DNA of 64,000 bases, from assembly GCA_964445985.1 (NCBI GenBank), contig CAYUMU010000007.1, forward strand, positions 1-64,000, written 5' to 3'. Shown one piece after another: positions 1 to 9,516 of this stretch (the first letter of the stretch is position 1; every line of letters starts with the position of its first letter). Both the position numbers and the translations under genes were made by a program. This stretch comes from CAYUMU01 sp964445985 (GTDB lineage Bacteria; Planctomycetota; Planctomycetia; Pirellulales; S012-138). Below the pieces are notes generated by a model. The model saw only the letters and a list, made by a program, of their open reading frames with translations, was not told the origin of the DNA and ran no database searches.

Positions 1-13
1 GGAACATCGACCT

Positions 14-34
14 GGAAGGGACTTGCACCCTTCC
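14..34. repeat. Short hairpin at the window edge
   Basis: A 7-bp perfect stem (GGAAGGG / CCCTTCC) encloses a 7-nt loop. It could be the end of a structure or gene that begins before the window. Nothing else identifies it. Confidence 0.3.
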
Positions 35-158
35 GATCAAACGCCGTCACAGGCGTACTGGCTTGGGCGCCCTCGCCCGTGAATGGGCCCGCCCCAATAA
101 CAACGGCCGAACCCAATCCCTCACGCACGCTTGGCCGAGACGGCCCAGCCACAAAATC

Positions 159-252
159 GTGGCTGGGGGGCGTCCTCGCCCAAGAATCCGCGTGGTAGCG
201 GGAGCACCGCCGCGCGATTCGCTTCCACGCCGGTTAGCGAATGACGGCGCGG
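159..252. repeat. Dispersed REP-like hairpin repeat, copy 1
   Basis: The copy has a conserved left part (around GCGTCCTCGCCCAAGAATCC, 170-189) followed by a long hairpin at 207-252. The arms are CCGC-CGCGCG-ATTCGCT and AGCGAAT-GACGGCGCGG, with a loop around CCACG. A close copy lies at 39728-39819 and a degraded one at 41031-41077. A half-copy of the left part (GCTTGGGCGCCCTCGCC) is visible at 61-77. The rest of 1-455 shows no gene; the overlapping open frames there look like chance. Confidence 0.6.
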
Positions 253-455
253 TTTCGCCCCACCTGCCCGCCGATCAGGCCGCGGCCGGCGGTCTACCAC
301 CGTCCCTGCTGCTGACAATGCACTATCTACAAATGCCTGATTGCGGTCTGCCCACCATCGACGAGCCCCCATCGGCCTTCTATGATGAAAGAGGGCGCGT
401 CGCTTGTGGTTCTTGAGTACTTAGCCGCGGCCCTGTCCGCGATGTTCTGGTTTGC

Positions 456-917
456 ATGAACGCAACGTATCACTGTTCCAACTGCGATCAGGGAGCGCGC
501 GTGGCCATTGCGCCCCACTCCAATTCGATCGTTTGCCCTCACTGTAGCCACACGCTGAGCGAGCCGGATGACGCCTGGAGCGGCAACCGGCTCAACCGCT
601 GCCTGTGTTGCCCCAGCCGCGATTTGTTCGTTCGCAAAGACTTTCCGCAGCGGCTGGGCGTGGCCATCGTGGTCACCGGGTTTGTGGCCAGCGCCATTGC
701 CTGGAACTATTACCTGCTCTACACCACCTTCGCCATCCTGTTCGCCACGGCCCTGCTCGATGTGGTGCTGTACTTGATGTTTGGCAACGCCCTCACCTGC
801 TATCGTTGCGGCGCGACATATCGCGGTTTGGAAGGGCTCGACAGCCATCAACCGTTCGACCTCGAAATTCACGAACGCTACCGTCAACAGGCGGCGCGAA
901 CCACCCCAACCACGTAA
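456..917 (+). CDS. Zinc-ribbon protein with two membrane segments, function unknown
   Basis: The 153-residue protein starts with a zinc-ribbon-like part: CSNC at about residues 8-11 and CPHC at about 29-32. A second Cys pair follows (CLCC, about 49-52), and a third CxxC (CYRCG) near residue 113. Two hydrophobic segments lie between these, at about 69-86 and 88-107. The arrangement suggests a small membrane protein with metal-binding cytoplasmic ends. I do not recognise a named family. It stands alone before the dehydrogenase at 1091. No strong ribosome-binding site is visible before the ATG, so the start is a best guess. Confidence 0.65.
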   Translation: MNATYHCSNCDQGARVAIAPHSNSIVCPHCSHTLSEPDDAWSGNRLNRCLCCPSRDLFVRKDFPQRLGVAIVVTGFVASAIAWNYYLLYTTFAILFATALLDVVLYLMFGNALTCYRCGATYRGLEGLDSHQPFDLEIHERYRQQAARTTPTT

Positions 918-1090
918 CGAATCGCTCGCGCCCAATTCCCAACGTCTCACGCGCACGCCCTGCCCCATTGTGTTAGAAACGCCCCGTCTCCGCGGTCGGT
1001 TCCCGCCAAGCTTGTCGCCAACACTGCTCCTCCATAATCCCTGCCCGTCGGAACCTCCCCGCTCCTTTCGTGGTTTGCCTTCCCCGCCCC

Positions 1091-4051
1091 ATGGATCAAC
1101 TACGCTCGCGAATCCAACAAGACCTGCGAGGACTCATTGAAGGCGAGGTCCGTTGCGACCCCGTTACGCTGCAGCTGTACGCCAGCGATGCGAGCATTTA
1201 CCAGGTGCAACCCCTGGGCGTGGTGTTGCCGCGCGGCGTAGATGATGTGGTGGCGACCGTGCAGTATGCCCACGAGCACGAGTTGCCGATTCACGCGCGG
1301 GGCGCCGGCACTGGTCTGGCGGGCGATAGCCTGGGCACCGGACTGGTTGTCGATTTTTCCAAGTACATGCGGCGGATTCTCTGGCGAGAAGGCAATAGCA
1401 TTTGCGTGCAGCCAGGCGTGGTGCATCAGCGGCTCAACCTCGAATTGCGCCGCCACGGCCGGCAGTTCGGCCCCGACCCCGCCAATAGCAGCGTGACCAC
1501 GATGGGCGGGGTGGTTTCGGTCGATAGCGGCGGCAGCCACTGGCTCAAGTACGGTTCTGCCCGCCGTCACGTGCAACGCGTGCAGGTGGTGTTGGCCAAT
1601 GGCACGGTAGCCGAGTTTGAAGACGAGCCTGTGCCCACGGCCGAGCAGCGCAACGACAACGGTCGCGGCGAACTGCTAGGGCGGCTCGCCAACTTGCTCG
1701 ATGAGCACAAAGAAACCATCGTTCGCAACCAGCCCAAGAGCCTGGTCAATCGGTGCGGTTATCAACTGCAAGGCGTGCTGCAAAACGGCCATATTCATGT
1801 GCCTCGCCTGCTGGCCGGATCGGAAGGCACGCTCGCCCTGTTCACCGAACTTACGCTCGATACCCAGCCGCTTCCGCGGCATCGGGCGGTGCTGCTGTTG
1901 TTCTTCGATCGTTTGGATCAGGCGGCCAGGGCATCGCTTGATATTGTTCCGCTGGGTCCCAGTGCCTGCGATCTGATCGACCGCCGGCACCTTAGCCTGG
2001 CCCGCGAGTCCGATCCCCGCTACCAACCGCTGATCCCACCCACGGCCGAAGCTTTGCTGTTGGTGGAGTACGAAGGCGACGACCCGGTGGAAGTCCGCGA
2101 ACGGTTGCAACTCACTTCTGAACGGATGCGCCGTCGCCGTCGCCTGGCATTCGAATCGCGGATGGCCTTCGAGGCCGAAGAGGTCGACCTGTTCTGGAAG
2201 CTGGCGCTCAAGGTGGTGCCCACGCTCTACCGCCTGAAGGGCTCGACCCGCGCGCTCCCCTTTGTGGAAGATATTGCCGTGCCCCCCGCGGAACTTCCGG
2301 GATTCCTGGTCACGCTGCAAAATGTGCTCAAGCAGCATCAGCTCATGGCCTCGCTGTTTGGACACGCCGGCCATGGGCAGTTGCACATCCGGCCGTTTTT
2401 GGACTTGGCCGATCCCGAAGACCTGTCCAAGATGGACCGCCTGGCCAACGATCTGTACGAAGCCGTTTGGAAGATCGGCGGCACGATCAGTGGCGAACAC
2501 GGCGATGGCTTCAGCCGCACGCCGTTCGTGCGCCGGCAATATGGTGACCTCTACCCGGTGTTTGAGCAGGTCAAACAAATCTTTGACCCCGCCGAGATTT
2601 TCAACCCCGGCAAGAAAGTCGGCTCCACGGTATCGACCATCACCGCGGCGCTGCGGCCGGTCGCGGCGTCGTTAAGCAACACTGAGCTCGCGGAGCCGCC
2701 GACCGACCTGTTGCCGATTGTCGATTTGCAGCTCAATTGGAGCGTGGACGAAACCCTGCACGCCGCCCGCGCCTGCAATGGCTGCGGCATTTGCCGCACC
2801 CAGGCGGCCGGCACGCGGATGTGCCCCATCTTTCGCTTCGCCCCGGCCGAAGAGTCTTCACCCCGGGCCAAAGCGAACCTGGTGCGCGGCGTGCTCACGG
2901 GCCAAATGAACGAAGAAGTGCTGGCCAGCGAAGAATTCAAAGCCGTGGCCGATCTATGCGTGAATTGCCACATGTGCCGGTTGGAATGCCCGGCGAATGT
3001 GGATATTCCGCGGTTGATGATCGAAGCCAAGGCGGCCCACGTGCGGGCCAAGGGCCTGCCCTTCAAAGACTGGCTGATGACTCGCTTGGACATGGTGGGG
3101 TTCTTGGGCAGTCTGTTCAGTCCCTTCGCGAATTGGGCCATCCGCAACCGCGCCGCGCGCTGGATTTGCGAGAAGTTGCTGGGCGTGGCCCAGGGTCGCA
3201 AGCTGCCGCGGTTTGCCAAAAAAACCTTTGTCAAGCGCGCGGCCCGACGCCGGCTCACACGTCCCACGCGTCGTAGCGGCCGCAAAATTCTGTATTTTGT
3301 CGATAACTACGTGAACTATCACGATTCGGAACTGGGCGATGCCCTGATTTCGGTGATGGAACACAATGGCGTGGCCGTGTACGTGCATCCCGGCCAGCGA
3401 CATTCGGCCATGGCCATGATTGCCGTCGGTTCGCTCGACCGGGCGCGCAAGGTGGCGGCCCAAAATGTGGCCCTGTTGGCCGAAGCCGTGCGGCAGGGCT
3501 ATCACATCGTGGCCACCGAGCCCGCGGCCATGCTCTGCCTGACCCGCGAATACCCGGCCCTGATTGCCGACGACGACGCGCGCCTGGTGGCCGAAAATAG
3601 TTCAGAAGCTTGCGCCTACCTATGGAAGCTGCATCTGGCGGGCAACCTCCAACTCGACCTGCGCCCGATCAACGCCAGCGTGGCCTACCACACGCCTTGC
3701 CATATCAAAGCCCTGGAGATTGGCCTGCCTGGTCTGAATTTGCTGCGGCTGATTCCCGGCTTGAACGTGCAGCATTTGGAAGAAGGTTGCTCCGGCATGG
3801 CCGGCACCTTTGGGCTCAAACGCTCCAACTACCGCAGCAGCCTCCGCGCGGGTTGGGGTTTGATCTCTCAGCTTCGCCAAACTCACCTGCAAGCGGGCGC
3901 CACCGAGTGCAGCGCCTGCAAAATGCAAATGGAACAAGGCAGCCCCAAACGCACTTTCCACCCTTTGAAACTGCTCGCGCTGGCGTACGGTCTGATGCCG
4001 CAACTGGCCGACAAACTCACCACCAGGGCCGACGAACACTACATTTCGTAG
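1091..4051 (+). CDS. FAD-binding and 4Fe-4S oxidoreductase (GlcD-GlcF / YdiJ type)
   Basis: The 986-residue protein fuses two modules. The N-terminal half is a PCMH-type FAD-binding domain (pyrophosphate loop near ARGAGTGLAGDSLG, about residues 70-83) and a C-terminal FAD-oxidase domain that ends near the GEHGDG motif. The second half is a GlcF-like ferredoxin module with two cysteine clusters (CNGCGICR...CP and CVNCHMCRLECP), followed by CCG-type motifs (HTPCHIKALE, EGCSGMAGTFG). This architecture matches the D-2-hydroxyacid dehydrogenases related to E. coli YdiJ (about 1000 residues), which pass electrons from a 2-hydroxyacid to an unknown acceptor. The substrate cannot be read from sequence. 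The start at 1091 was preferred to an upstream in-frame ATG at 1070 because the PCMH fold begins just after it. Confidence 0.85.
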   Translation: MDQLRSRIQQDLRGLIEGEVRCDPVTLQLYASDASIYQVQPLGVVLPRGVDDVVATVQYAHEHELPIHARGAGTGLAGDSLGTGLVVDFSKYMRRILWREGNSICVQPGVVHQRLNLELRRHGRQFGPDPANSSVTTMGGVVSVDSGGSHWLKYGSARRHVQRVQVVLANGTVAEFEDEPVPTAEQRNDNGRGELLGRLANLLDEHKETIVRNQPKSLVNRCGYQLQGVLQNGHIHVPRLLAGSEGTLALFTELTLDTQPLPRHRAVLLLFFDRLDQAARASLDIVPLGPSACDLIDRRHLSLARESDPRYQPLIPPTAEALLLVEYEGDDPVEVRERLQLTSERMRRRRRLAFESRMAFEAEEVDLFWKLALKVVPTLYRLKGSTRALPFVEDIAVPPAELPGFLVTLQNVLKQHQLMASLFGHAGHGQLHIRPFLDLADPEDLSKMDRLANDLYEAVWKIGGTISGEHGDGFSRTPFVRRQYGDLYPVFEQVKQIFDPAEIFNPGKKVGSTVSTITAALRPVAASLSNTELAEPPTDLLPIVDLQLNWSVDETLHAARACNGCGICRTQAAGTRMCPIFRFAPAEESSPRAKANLVRGVLTGQMNEEVLASEEFKAVADLCVNCHMCRLECPANVDIPRLMIEAKAAHVRAKGLPFKDWLMTRLDMVGFLGSLFSPFANWAIRNRAARWICEKLLGVAQGRKLPRFAKKTFVKRAARRRLTRPTRRSGRKILYFVDNYVNYHDSELGDALISVMEHNGVAVYVHPGQRHSAMAMIAVGSLDRARKVAAQNVALLAEAVRQGYHIVATEPAAMLCLTREYPALIADDDARLVAENSSEACAYLWKLHLAGNLQLDLRPINASVAYHTPCHIKALEIGLPGLNLLRLIPGLNVQHLEEGCSGMAGTFGLKRSNYRSSLRAGWGLISQLRQTHLQAGATECSACKMQMEQGSPKRTFHPLKLLALAYGLMPQLADKLTTRADEHYIS

Positions 4052-4364
4052 ACACGGTTCCCCAGCAGGCGAGGGCGGCCTGGTTCGAATAAGAGGCTTC
4101 CCTGGTCAGATTTGGTCCTCCCGCCATTCCATTTCTTTGCGTTGAACGGTCGATGGCGGTTATATTGGGAACTTCGCTCTCGACCAGATCGGAGCCGCGC
4201 AACGCCCGTTGCCTAGCGCGAACCGCTGGCTGGGAGCAACCGCCGGAAAACCTTCCGCAACAACAACCTACAACCCCGCCAGGGCAACCAGCATTTGTGT
4301 CTGGGGCCAAGCGGGTTCCCTCCACCGTATTCTGCCAACCGCAACGACGAGGAGATTCGTGGTT
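4052..4364. other. Intergenic gap before the Gfo/Idh/MocA gene
   Basis: No convincing gene is seen in this 313-bp gap. An A/T-rich TATATT at 4161-4166 is a possible -10 element, but no -35 box sits at a proper distance, so no promoter is called. The open frame running into 4365 lacks coding character. Confidence 0.3.
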
Positions 4365-5663
4365 ATGAGCGAGAATTCTCAGCCGAAAATCAATGACAGC
4401 CGTCGCGACTTTCTGAAGACCTCGTCGGCCTTGGCGGCGGGAGCCCTGGTAGGAGGTTTGCTTGTTCCCCGCGGCGTGCATGCCGCCGAAGACAACGTGC
4501 TGCGAGTCGGCCTGATTGGTTGCGGCGGACGTGGCACCGGCGCGGCGGCCCAGGCCTTGGATGCCGACCCCCATGCCAAGCTCGTGGCGATGGGCGACGC
4601 CTTTGACGATCGCTTGCAAGCCAGCCGGCAGTCGCTGCAAAAACGGTTTGGACCGAAGGTGGAGGTCGACGACGCTCACTGCTTTACGGGATTCGATAAC
4701 TACAAGCAGGTGCTGGCCTGCGACCTGGACGTGGTGCTGCTGGCCACGCCGCCGCACTTCCGCCCCGCGCATCTCAAGGCGGCCGTGGAAGCTGGCGTGC
4801 ATGTGTTCGCCGAGAAGCCGGTCGCGGTGGACGCGCCCGGCGTGCGGTCGGTGATGGAATCGGCCGAGTTGGCCAAGAAGAAGGGCCTGTCGGTCGTTTC
4901 TGGCCTGTGCTGGCGGTACGATTCGGGCGTGCGTGAAACCATCGCTCGCCTGCTCGACGGCCAGATTGGCGACATTGTTTCCATTCAAGAGAATTATCTC
5001 GCCGGCCCGCTGTGGCATCGCGGCGATGAATCCAACTGGAGCCAAATGGAGTATCAACTTCGCAACTGGCTCTACTTCACCTGGCTTTCGGGCGATCACA
5101 ACGTGGAGCAACATGTCCACAGCCTCGATAAGGGCCAGTGGCTGTTGGGCGATATCGCCCCGCTGGCCGCCACGGGACTCGGCGGACGCCAGGTGCGCAC
5201 CGAAGAGAAATGGGGGCACATCTTCGATCACCACGCGGTGATCTACGAATATCCCAACAACGTGCGGATGCATGCCTACACCCGGCAGCAAGCCGGATGT
5301 TTTAGCCAAACCGAAGATTTCGTGTTCGGAACCAAGGGCGTGTGCCAGGTGCTCAAGCATCAAATCACCAAGCCCAACGGCGATATCATCTGGAAATACA
5401 GCGGTCCCAAGCCATCGATGTATCAGGTGGAACACAACGAACTCTTCCAAGCCATCCGCAAGAATGAGCCCATCAACAATGGCCATTACATGGCCTTGAG
5501 CACCATGGTCGCCATCATGGGCCGGATGGCTACGTACAGCGGCCAGCGGGTCACTTGGGACGAGGCGTTTAATAGCGCCATCGATCTCTCGCCCTCGGGC
5601 TATGAATTCGGTGATGTTGCCACGCCGCCCGTGGCCATGCCGGGCATCACCAAGGAGGTATAG
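4365..5663 (+). CDS. Secreted Gfo/Idh/MocA-family oxidoreductase
   Basis: The 432-residue protein begins with a Tat-type signal: SRRDFLKTSSALAAGALVGG (about residues 11-30), then GVHAAED. The Rossmann fold follows, with the nucleotide-binding GLIGCGGRGTG at about 47-57 and the EKPVAVD motif characteristic of the family at about residue 152. These enzymes act on sugars or related polyols using tightly bound NAD(P); Tat export with folded cofactor is usual for the many planctomycete members. The start at 4365 is set by GAGGAG at 4349-4354 and by the signal peptide. A longer open frame upstream has no coding character. The next gene, a flavin amine oxidase, follows 67 bp later on the same strand, so the two may be co-transcribed. 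The substrate is unknown. Confidence 0.88.
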   Translation: MSENSQPKINDSRRDFLKTSSALAAGALVGGLLVPRGVHAAEDNVLRVGLIGCGGRGTGAAAQALDADPHAKLVAMGDAFDDRLQASRQSLQKRFGPKVEVDDAHCFTGFDNYKQVLACDLDVVLLATPPHFRPAHLKAAVEAGVHVFAEKPVAVDAPGVRSVMESAELAKKKGLSVVSGLCWRYDSGVRETIARLLDGQIGDIVSIQENYLAGPLWHRGDESNWSQMEYQLRNWLYFTWLSGDHNVEQHVHSLDKGQWLLGDIAPLAATGLGGRQVRTEEKWGHIFDHHAVIYEYPNNVRMHAYTRQQAGCFSQTEDFVFGTKGVCQVLKHQITKPNGDIIWKYSGPKPSMYQVEHNELFQAIRKNEPINNGHYMALSTMVAIMGRMATYSGQRVTWDEAFNSAIDLSPSGYEFGDVATPPVAMPGITKEV

Positions 5664-5730
5664 CCGGAAGCTTTCCAAGTTTGAGGGCAAAAGGAGGGGG
5701 GGCTGCCCGCCTTAGGAAAGTGCCGTTGGC

Positions 5731-6855
5731 ATGCAAACTTACGATGCGATCGTGCTGGGAACCGGCGGTGTCGGCAGCGCGGCCTTGTATCATCTGGCCA
5801 CGCGCGGCGTTCGCTGCTTGGGCATCGACGCGCACCCCCCCGCGCACGATCGCGGGAGTTCGCATGGCGAAAACCGCATTATCCGTCAGGCCTACTACGA
5901 GCACCCCGACTACGTCCCCTTGGCCCTGGCCGCTTACCAGCATTGGTCCGAAGTGGAAACGGCCGCGGATCAGCAACTGCTGTTCCGCACCGGGCTGTTG
6001 CAGGTGGGAGCCAAAGACGGGGGGGTGCTCAATGGAGTGCTCACGAGTGCTGCTTCGCACGGCTTGCCCGTGGAATTGCTAAAAAGGGAGGAGATCCCGC
6101 GGCGATTCCCTGGGTTCTCCGCGCCCCCGGGCATGGAGGGCGTGTTCGAAGCCGCGGCCGGCTATTTGGCCGTGGAACAATGCGTGGCCCAGCATCTCAA
6201 GCTAGCGACGGCCCGCGGCGCTCACGTGCGCTCGGGCGAGCGCGTGGTGTCGTGGGAGGCCGGTGCAACGGGAATCACTCTCACCACCGAACAGGGAAAG
6301 TATGCGGCGGCCGCGCTGATTGTGTCGGCGGGGGCCTGGTCGTCGTCGGTGCTCGCCGAACTGGGAGTTCCCTTACGGGTGCTGCGAAAGCCGCAGTTCT
6401 GGTTCCCCGTGGTTAACCCTGAGCAGCGCCGGCCGGAAAGTCCCGCATTCTTGTTCGACATGCCGCAAGGCATTTTCTATGGCTTTCCTCCCCGCGGCGG
6501 CCGTTTGAAAGTGGCCGAGCACACCGGCGGCAATCTGGTTGCCGACCCCGACCAGGTGGATCGTAGCCTGCATTTGCCAGACCTGGATCGCGTGGCCCGA
6601 TTTACATCTGCATGGCTGCCTGGGTTGGAAACTCAGCCGGTGGATCACAGCGTGTGCATGTACACCATGTCGCCCGACGCTCACTTTGTGCTCGACCGGC
6701 ATCCGACTTACCCGCGGATTTGTTTCGCGGCCGGCCTGTCGGGGCACGGCTTCAAGTTCACGGGCGTTTTGGGGAGGGCGCTGGCAGACCTGGCTCTCGA
6801 CGGCAAGACCAACTTGCCCGTGGGCTTCCTCGGCCTGGCTCGCTTTTCGCGATAA
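5731..6855 (+). CDS. solA: N-methyl-L-tryptophan oxidase / monomeric sarcosine oxidase-like flavoenzyme
   Basis: The 374-residue protein has the DAO fold: an FAD-binding GTGGVGSAALYH at residues 10-21 and the acidic end of the second strand (IDAH). SSHGENRIIRQAYYEHPDYVPL is the family signature around residues 46-67. C309 in VCMYTMSPD sits where these enzymes attach FAD covalently. Members oxidise N-methyl groups of sarcosine, N-methyl-tryptophan or similar amines, giving formaldehyde and hydrogen peroxide. Length fits the family (370-390). The exact substrate is uncertain, so the symbol is provisional. A GGA-containing site lies about a dozen bases before the ATG. The gene ends 31 bp from the oppositely oriented WD40 gene. 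Confidence 0.82.
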   Translation: MQTYDAIVLGTGGVGSAALYHLATRGVRCLGIDAHPPAHDRGSSHGENRIIRQAYYEHPDYVPLALAAYQHWSEVETAADQQLLFRTGLLQVGAKDGGVLNGVLTSAASHGLPVELLKREEIPRRFPGFSAPPGMEGVFEAAAGYLAVEQCVAQHLKLATARGAHVRSGERVVSWEAGATGITLTTEQGKYAAAALIVSAGAWSSSVLAELGVPLRVLRKPQFWFPVVNPEQRRPESPAFLFDMPQGIFYGFPPRGGRLKVAEHTGGNLVADPDQVDRSLHLPDLDRVARFTSAWLPGLETQPVDHSVCMYTMSPDAHFVLDRHPTYPRICFAAGLSGHGFKFTGVLGRALADLALDGKTNLPVGFLGLARFSR

Positions 6856-6886
6856 GCCTTGCGCTTCTTTTTCTCACGCGGCTAAC

Positions 6887-8023
6887 CTACTTTTCCGCGG
6901 TGATTCGCCAAATGGTGGCGGTGCCGCCAAAGTGGGAGGCAGCCAGCCAGCGGTTATCTGGCGTCATGGCGACACCGGTAACCCATCGGCCCGATACGTT
7001 GCCGCGGGCATCAAGCTGCAGCAATTCGCGCCCGGAAGAGGCCTCCCAAACGCCGACCATGCCATCCATGCCGCCGCTAAGCACATACTTGCCATCGGGT
7101 GAAAAGCCCACGGATGCTACCCCGCTCCGCGGCGGGGGTTCCAGGTAGTGGGCGTCCCAGGCGAGCACTTGCTTCCAGTTTTGGGTGTCCCAGAGGCGGA
7201 TCTTAAGCCCATGGGCGCCCGTGACCAGTTGCAGCCCGTCGGCACGCAGCGCAATGGCGCCTAGCGAGCGGGGTAGGTTTGGCAGTTCGATGGTCTTCAT
7301 TGGCTTCGCACTTTCCACCTCGAAGACGCGGATCGTGCGGTCCTGGGCCGAAACGAGCTGCTTTCCCTCGCCCAGGAATGCCAGGGCGGTGGCGCCAAAA
7401 GCGGCGGGCGGATGCGGAATTGCCTGCAACTGCTTGCCCGCCTGGAGATCCCAAAGAATGAGGCCCAATGGTTGATCGGCCGCTTCCAGCGAACCGTTGG
7501 GGCTGGAAGTGGCCAGAAGTTTGCCGTCGGGAGAAATGGACAACCCCTGAACCGCTCCAGGCGCGGGTCCGAGAGTTTTGAGGGGATGAAGCGTCTTGGC
7601 ATCCCAGGTTTTGATGACGCCGGAAGCCCCGCCCGCCACGAGGATCGTTCCACTGGAATTCAAAGCCAGCGAGTCCACGGCGCGCTCGTCGGCATCGAGC
7701 GTTTGCTTGAGTTTGCCTGTTTCGACGTCCCAAATGAGCACCCCCGAAGTGGCCCCGGTTGCCAGCGAGGCCCCTCCCTGGATAAAGGTCAGGCAGTGGA
7801 CCGGGTTGCCAACACTTTTATTGATATGCGGATGGGTCAGGACCGTGGGTTCCCCGGCGGTCAGTAGCATGCCCGCCTCCGCATGGGCGAAGGTGGGTAC
7901 GAGCACCAGGCACATTGTTAGCAAGCACATTGTTAGCGAGCACGGCATCGTAAGGGACCTTGCCAGCCAGCTTTGTCGCAGGCGGGGACACGGCAGGCGA
8001 AGGTTGTGAAGGCGAGGGGACAT
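6887..8023 (-). CDS. Secreted WD40-repeat protein
   Basis: The 378-residue protein starts with a basic region and a hydrophobic signal that contains a repeated LTMCLLTMCL stretch and ends near AHAEAG. The rest is a WD40 beta-propeller; repeats are recognisable by endings such as VLIWDVETGK, IKTWDAKT, LILWDLQAGK, IRVFEVES, IRLWDTQN, VGVWEASSG and ATIWRIT, i.e. about seven blades. The start at 8023 follows GGGAAG with good spacing; an open frame continues upstream antisense to other genes without coding character. It is the last gene of a DUF1592 -> DUF1552 -> WD40 set, 41 bp after the DUF1552 gene, and probably acts with them outside the cytoplasm. The role is unknown. Confidence 0.82.
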   Translation of the reverse strand: MSPRLHNLRLPCPRLRQSWLARSLTMPCSLTMCLLTMCLVLVPTFAHAEAGMLLTAGEPTVLTHPHINKSVGNPVHCLTFIQGGASLATGATSGVLIWDVETGKLKQTLDADERAVDSLALNSSGTILVAGGASGVIKTWDAKTLHPLKTLGPAPGAVQGLSISPDGKLLATSSPNGSLEAADQPLGLILWDLQAGKQLQAIPHPPAAFGATALAFLGEGKQLVSAQDRTIRVFEVESAKPMKTIELPNLPRSLGAIALRADGLQLVTGAHGLKIRLWDTQNWKQVLAWDAHYLEPPPRSGVASVGFSPDGKYVLSGGMDGMVGVWEASSGRELLQLDARGNVSGRWVTGVAMTPDNRWLAASHFGGTATIWRITAEK

Positions 8024-8064
8024 CGACTGCTTCCCGTGATTGATCCCGCTTTGCCGCGCAAAAG

Positions 8065-9459
8065 TCATGCGAGCAGTTCTACCAGCGGACCATTTTGATC
8101 GAGGCTGGATGTTGGCAGATTGAAGTTCTCCCGGGGGGCGCCGGCCGCGTGCAGCAAGGTGCAATACAGTCGGTTGAGCGTGGGATTGGTAGGCAGCCCC
8201 GTACCTGCTTCCCGGGTCTCGCCCCAACTTTCGACGGTCTTGGCTTCCATGGGATAGCTGACAATTTGACCCGTCTTCAAACGGCCGCCGAGACTGCCCA
8301 TCAGCACAACCGGCCATTGCGTGCCATGGCTGTGCTGCCGTTCGGCGCTGTCGCTCATGAAGACCACCAGCGTGTTGTCGAGCATGGTGCCCTCCCCCTC
8401 GGGGATGCTTTGCAAATGCTTCATCAAGGTCGCGGTTCGCTCGGCCATGAAGCGGTGTGCCCGCCGGACGATTTCGCTGCCTCGCACGCCCAATTCGGGA
8501 TCGGGGTTGCCGTGGCCCGCGCTGTGCTGGCCCATGTTGGAGAAGCCTTTGTAGTTGGGACTGAGACCTCCCAGACCCGAGGTGATCGTCACCACGTTCG
8601 TCAGGCCGGCCGCCAGGGCCCCCGTGGCGATGTCGAACTGAGCCGCGATAACCTCGGGCATCGATTGCGGCAGCGCGGCCAGCGGCCGCGGAGCATGTTC
8701 GGCCAATTTGCCGTCCTCTTTGAGCGTGCCGAGCTGTCCCCAACGCTTGCTCAACGATTCCAACGCATCGAGATGGTATTCGAGTTGTTCACGCCCAGAG
8801 CTACCCAGCCCCGCTTGCATGTGCTTCAGATCGCCGGCCACAAAATCCAGCAGGTTCTTCCGGGAAACAAAGTCGTTCTGGTCGGTCCCGGCACTGCCAA
8901 AGAGCGTTTCATAGGCCAGTTCTGGGCGGCACTGGATCGGGATTGGTTTTCCCTGGTCCCAGGCCGAGATGCCGTAGGCGGTGGAGGTTTCGGTCGCTCC
9001 GCCATTGATGCCTAGCACAACAATGGGGAACAGACCGGGAGCGATTTGAGCCAGGGCGGCATCGATGGATTCGGCGCGAACCCGCCGCTTGTCGGCGGGC
9101 GCTTGTGGCAGCCCCGAAAGCGCGCCGTAGCCGGCCCCATGGTTCGGATTGAGGTGCGCTCCGCGCAGTCCTTGAATGAGCGTCATCCGGTCCTGGAAGG
9201 GGGCGAAAGGATCGATGACTAGCTCGGGCAGCTTGAGCGCTTCCAGAGAACGGACGCGCAGCTGTTCGGTCCCCAGCGGTAAGCCCACGGGTTGCACTTC
9301 GTATTCTCGCAAACCGTTTTCAAACAGGACGAACACAAACCGTTGGGGAACAGGCGGGGCGACCGCACCGGCCGCCTGCGCCATGAGCGACCTTGCCAAA
9401 GGAGACATCAGGGCGCTGCCCGCCGCCAATCCGGCCAGCCATTCGCGTCGATTGATCAT
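8065..9459 (-). CDS. DUF1552-family secreted protein
   Basis: The 464-residue protein has a Tat-like signal (INRREWLAGLAAGSALMSPL), then the DUF1552 body with conserved stretches such as LIQGLRGAHLNPNHGAG, YGISAWDQGKPIP and DNTLVVFMSDSAERQHSHG. DUF1552 is related to the DUF1501/alkaline-phosphatase-like fold and is nearly always encoded beside a DUF1592 protein. The start is set by the ribosome site: AGGAG at 9466-9470 touches the upstream ATG (9465) but lies six bases from the ATG at 9459. It is the middle gene between DUF1592 (58 bp upstream) and WD40. The biochemical role of this pair is unknown; a link to polymer breakdown at the cell surface is often supposed. Confidence 0.85.
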   Translation of the reverse strand: MINRREWLAGLAAGSALMSPLARSLMAQAAGAVAPPVPQRFVFVLFENGLREYEVQPVGLPLGTEQLRVRSLEALKLPELVIDPFAPFQDRMTLIQGLRGAHLNPNHGAGYGALSGLPQAPADKRRVRAESIDAALAQIAPGLFPIVVLGINGGATETSTAYGISAWDQGKPIPIQCRPELAYETLFGSAGTDQNDFVSRKNLLDFVAGDLKHMQAGLGSSGREQLEYHLDALESLSKRWGQLGTLKEDGKLAEHAPRPLAALPQSMPEVIAAQFDIATGALAAGLTNVVTITSGLGGLSPNYKGFSNMGQHSAGHGNPDPELGVRGSEIVRRAHRFMAERTATLMKHLQSIPEGEGTMLDNTLVVFMSDSAERQHSHGTQWPVVLMGSLGGRLKTGQIVSYPMEAKTVESWGETREAGTGLPTNPTLNRLYCTLLHAAGAPRENFNLPTSSLDQNGPLVELLA

Positions 9460-9516
9460 GGACATCTCCTGGATAGATAGGGGTGGCGGACTGTTAATGC
9501 GCCGAGCGCGGAATGG

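Noticed and set aside
1676..2578. 300-codon minus-strand frame
   Set aside because: Antisense to the FAD/Fe-S dehydrogenase; His/Gln-rich shadow translation.
4017..5690. 557-codon minus-strand frame opposite the oxidoreductase at 4365
   Set aside because: Mirror of a gene with clear family motifs; no coding character of its own.
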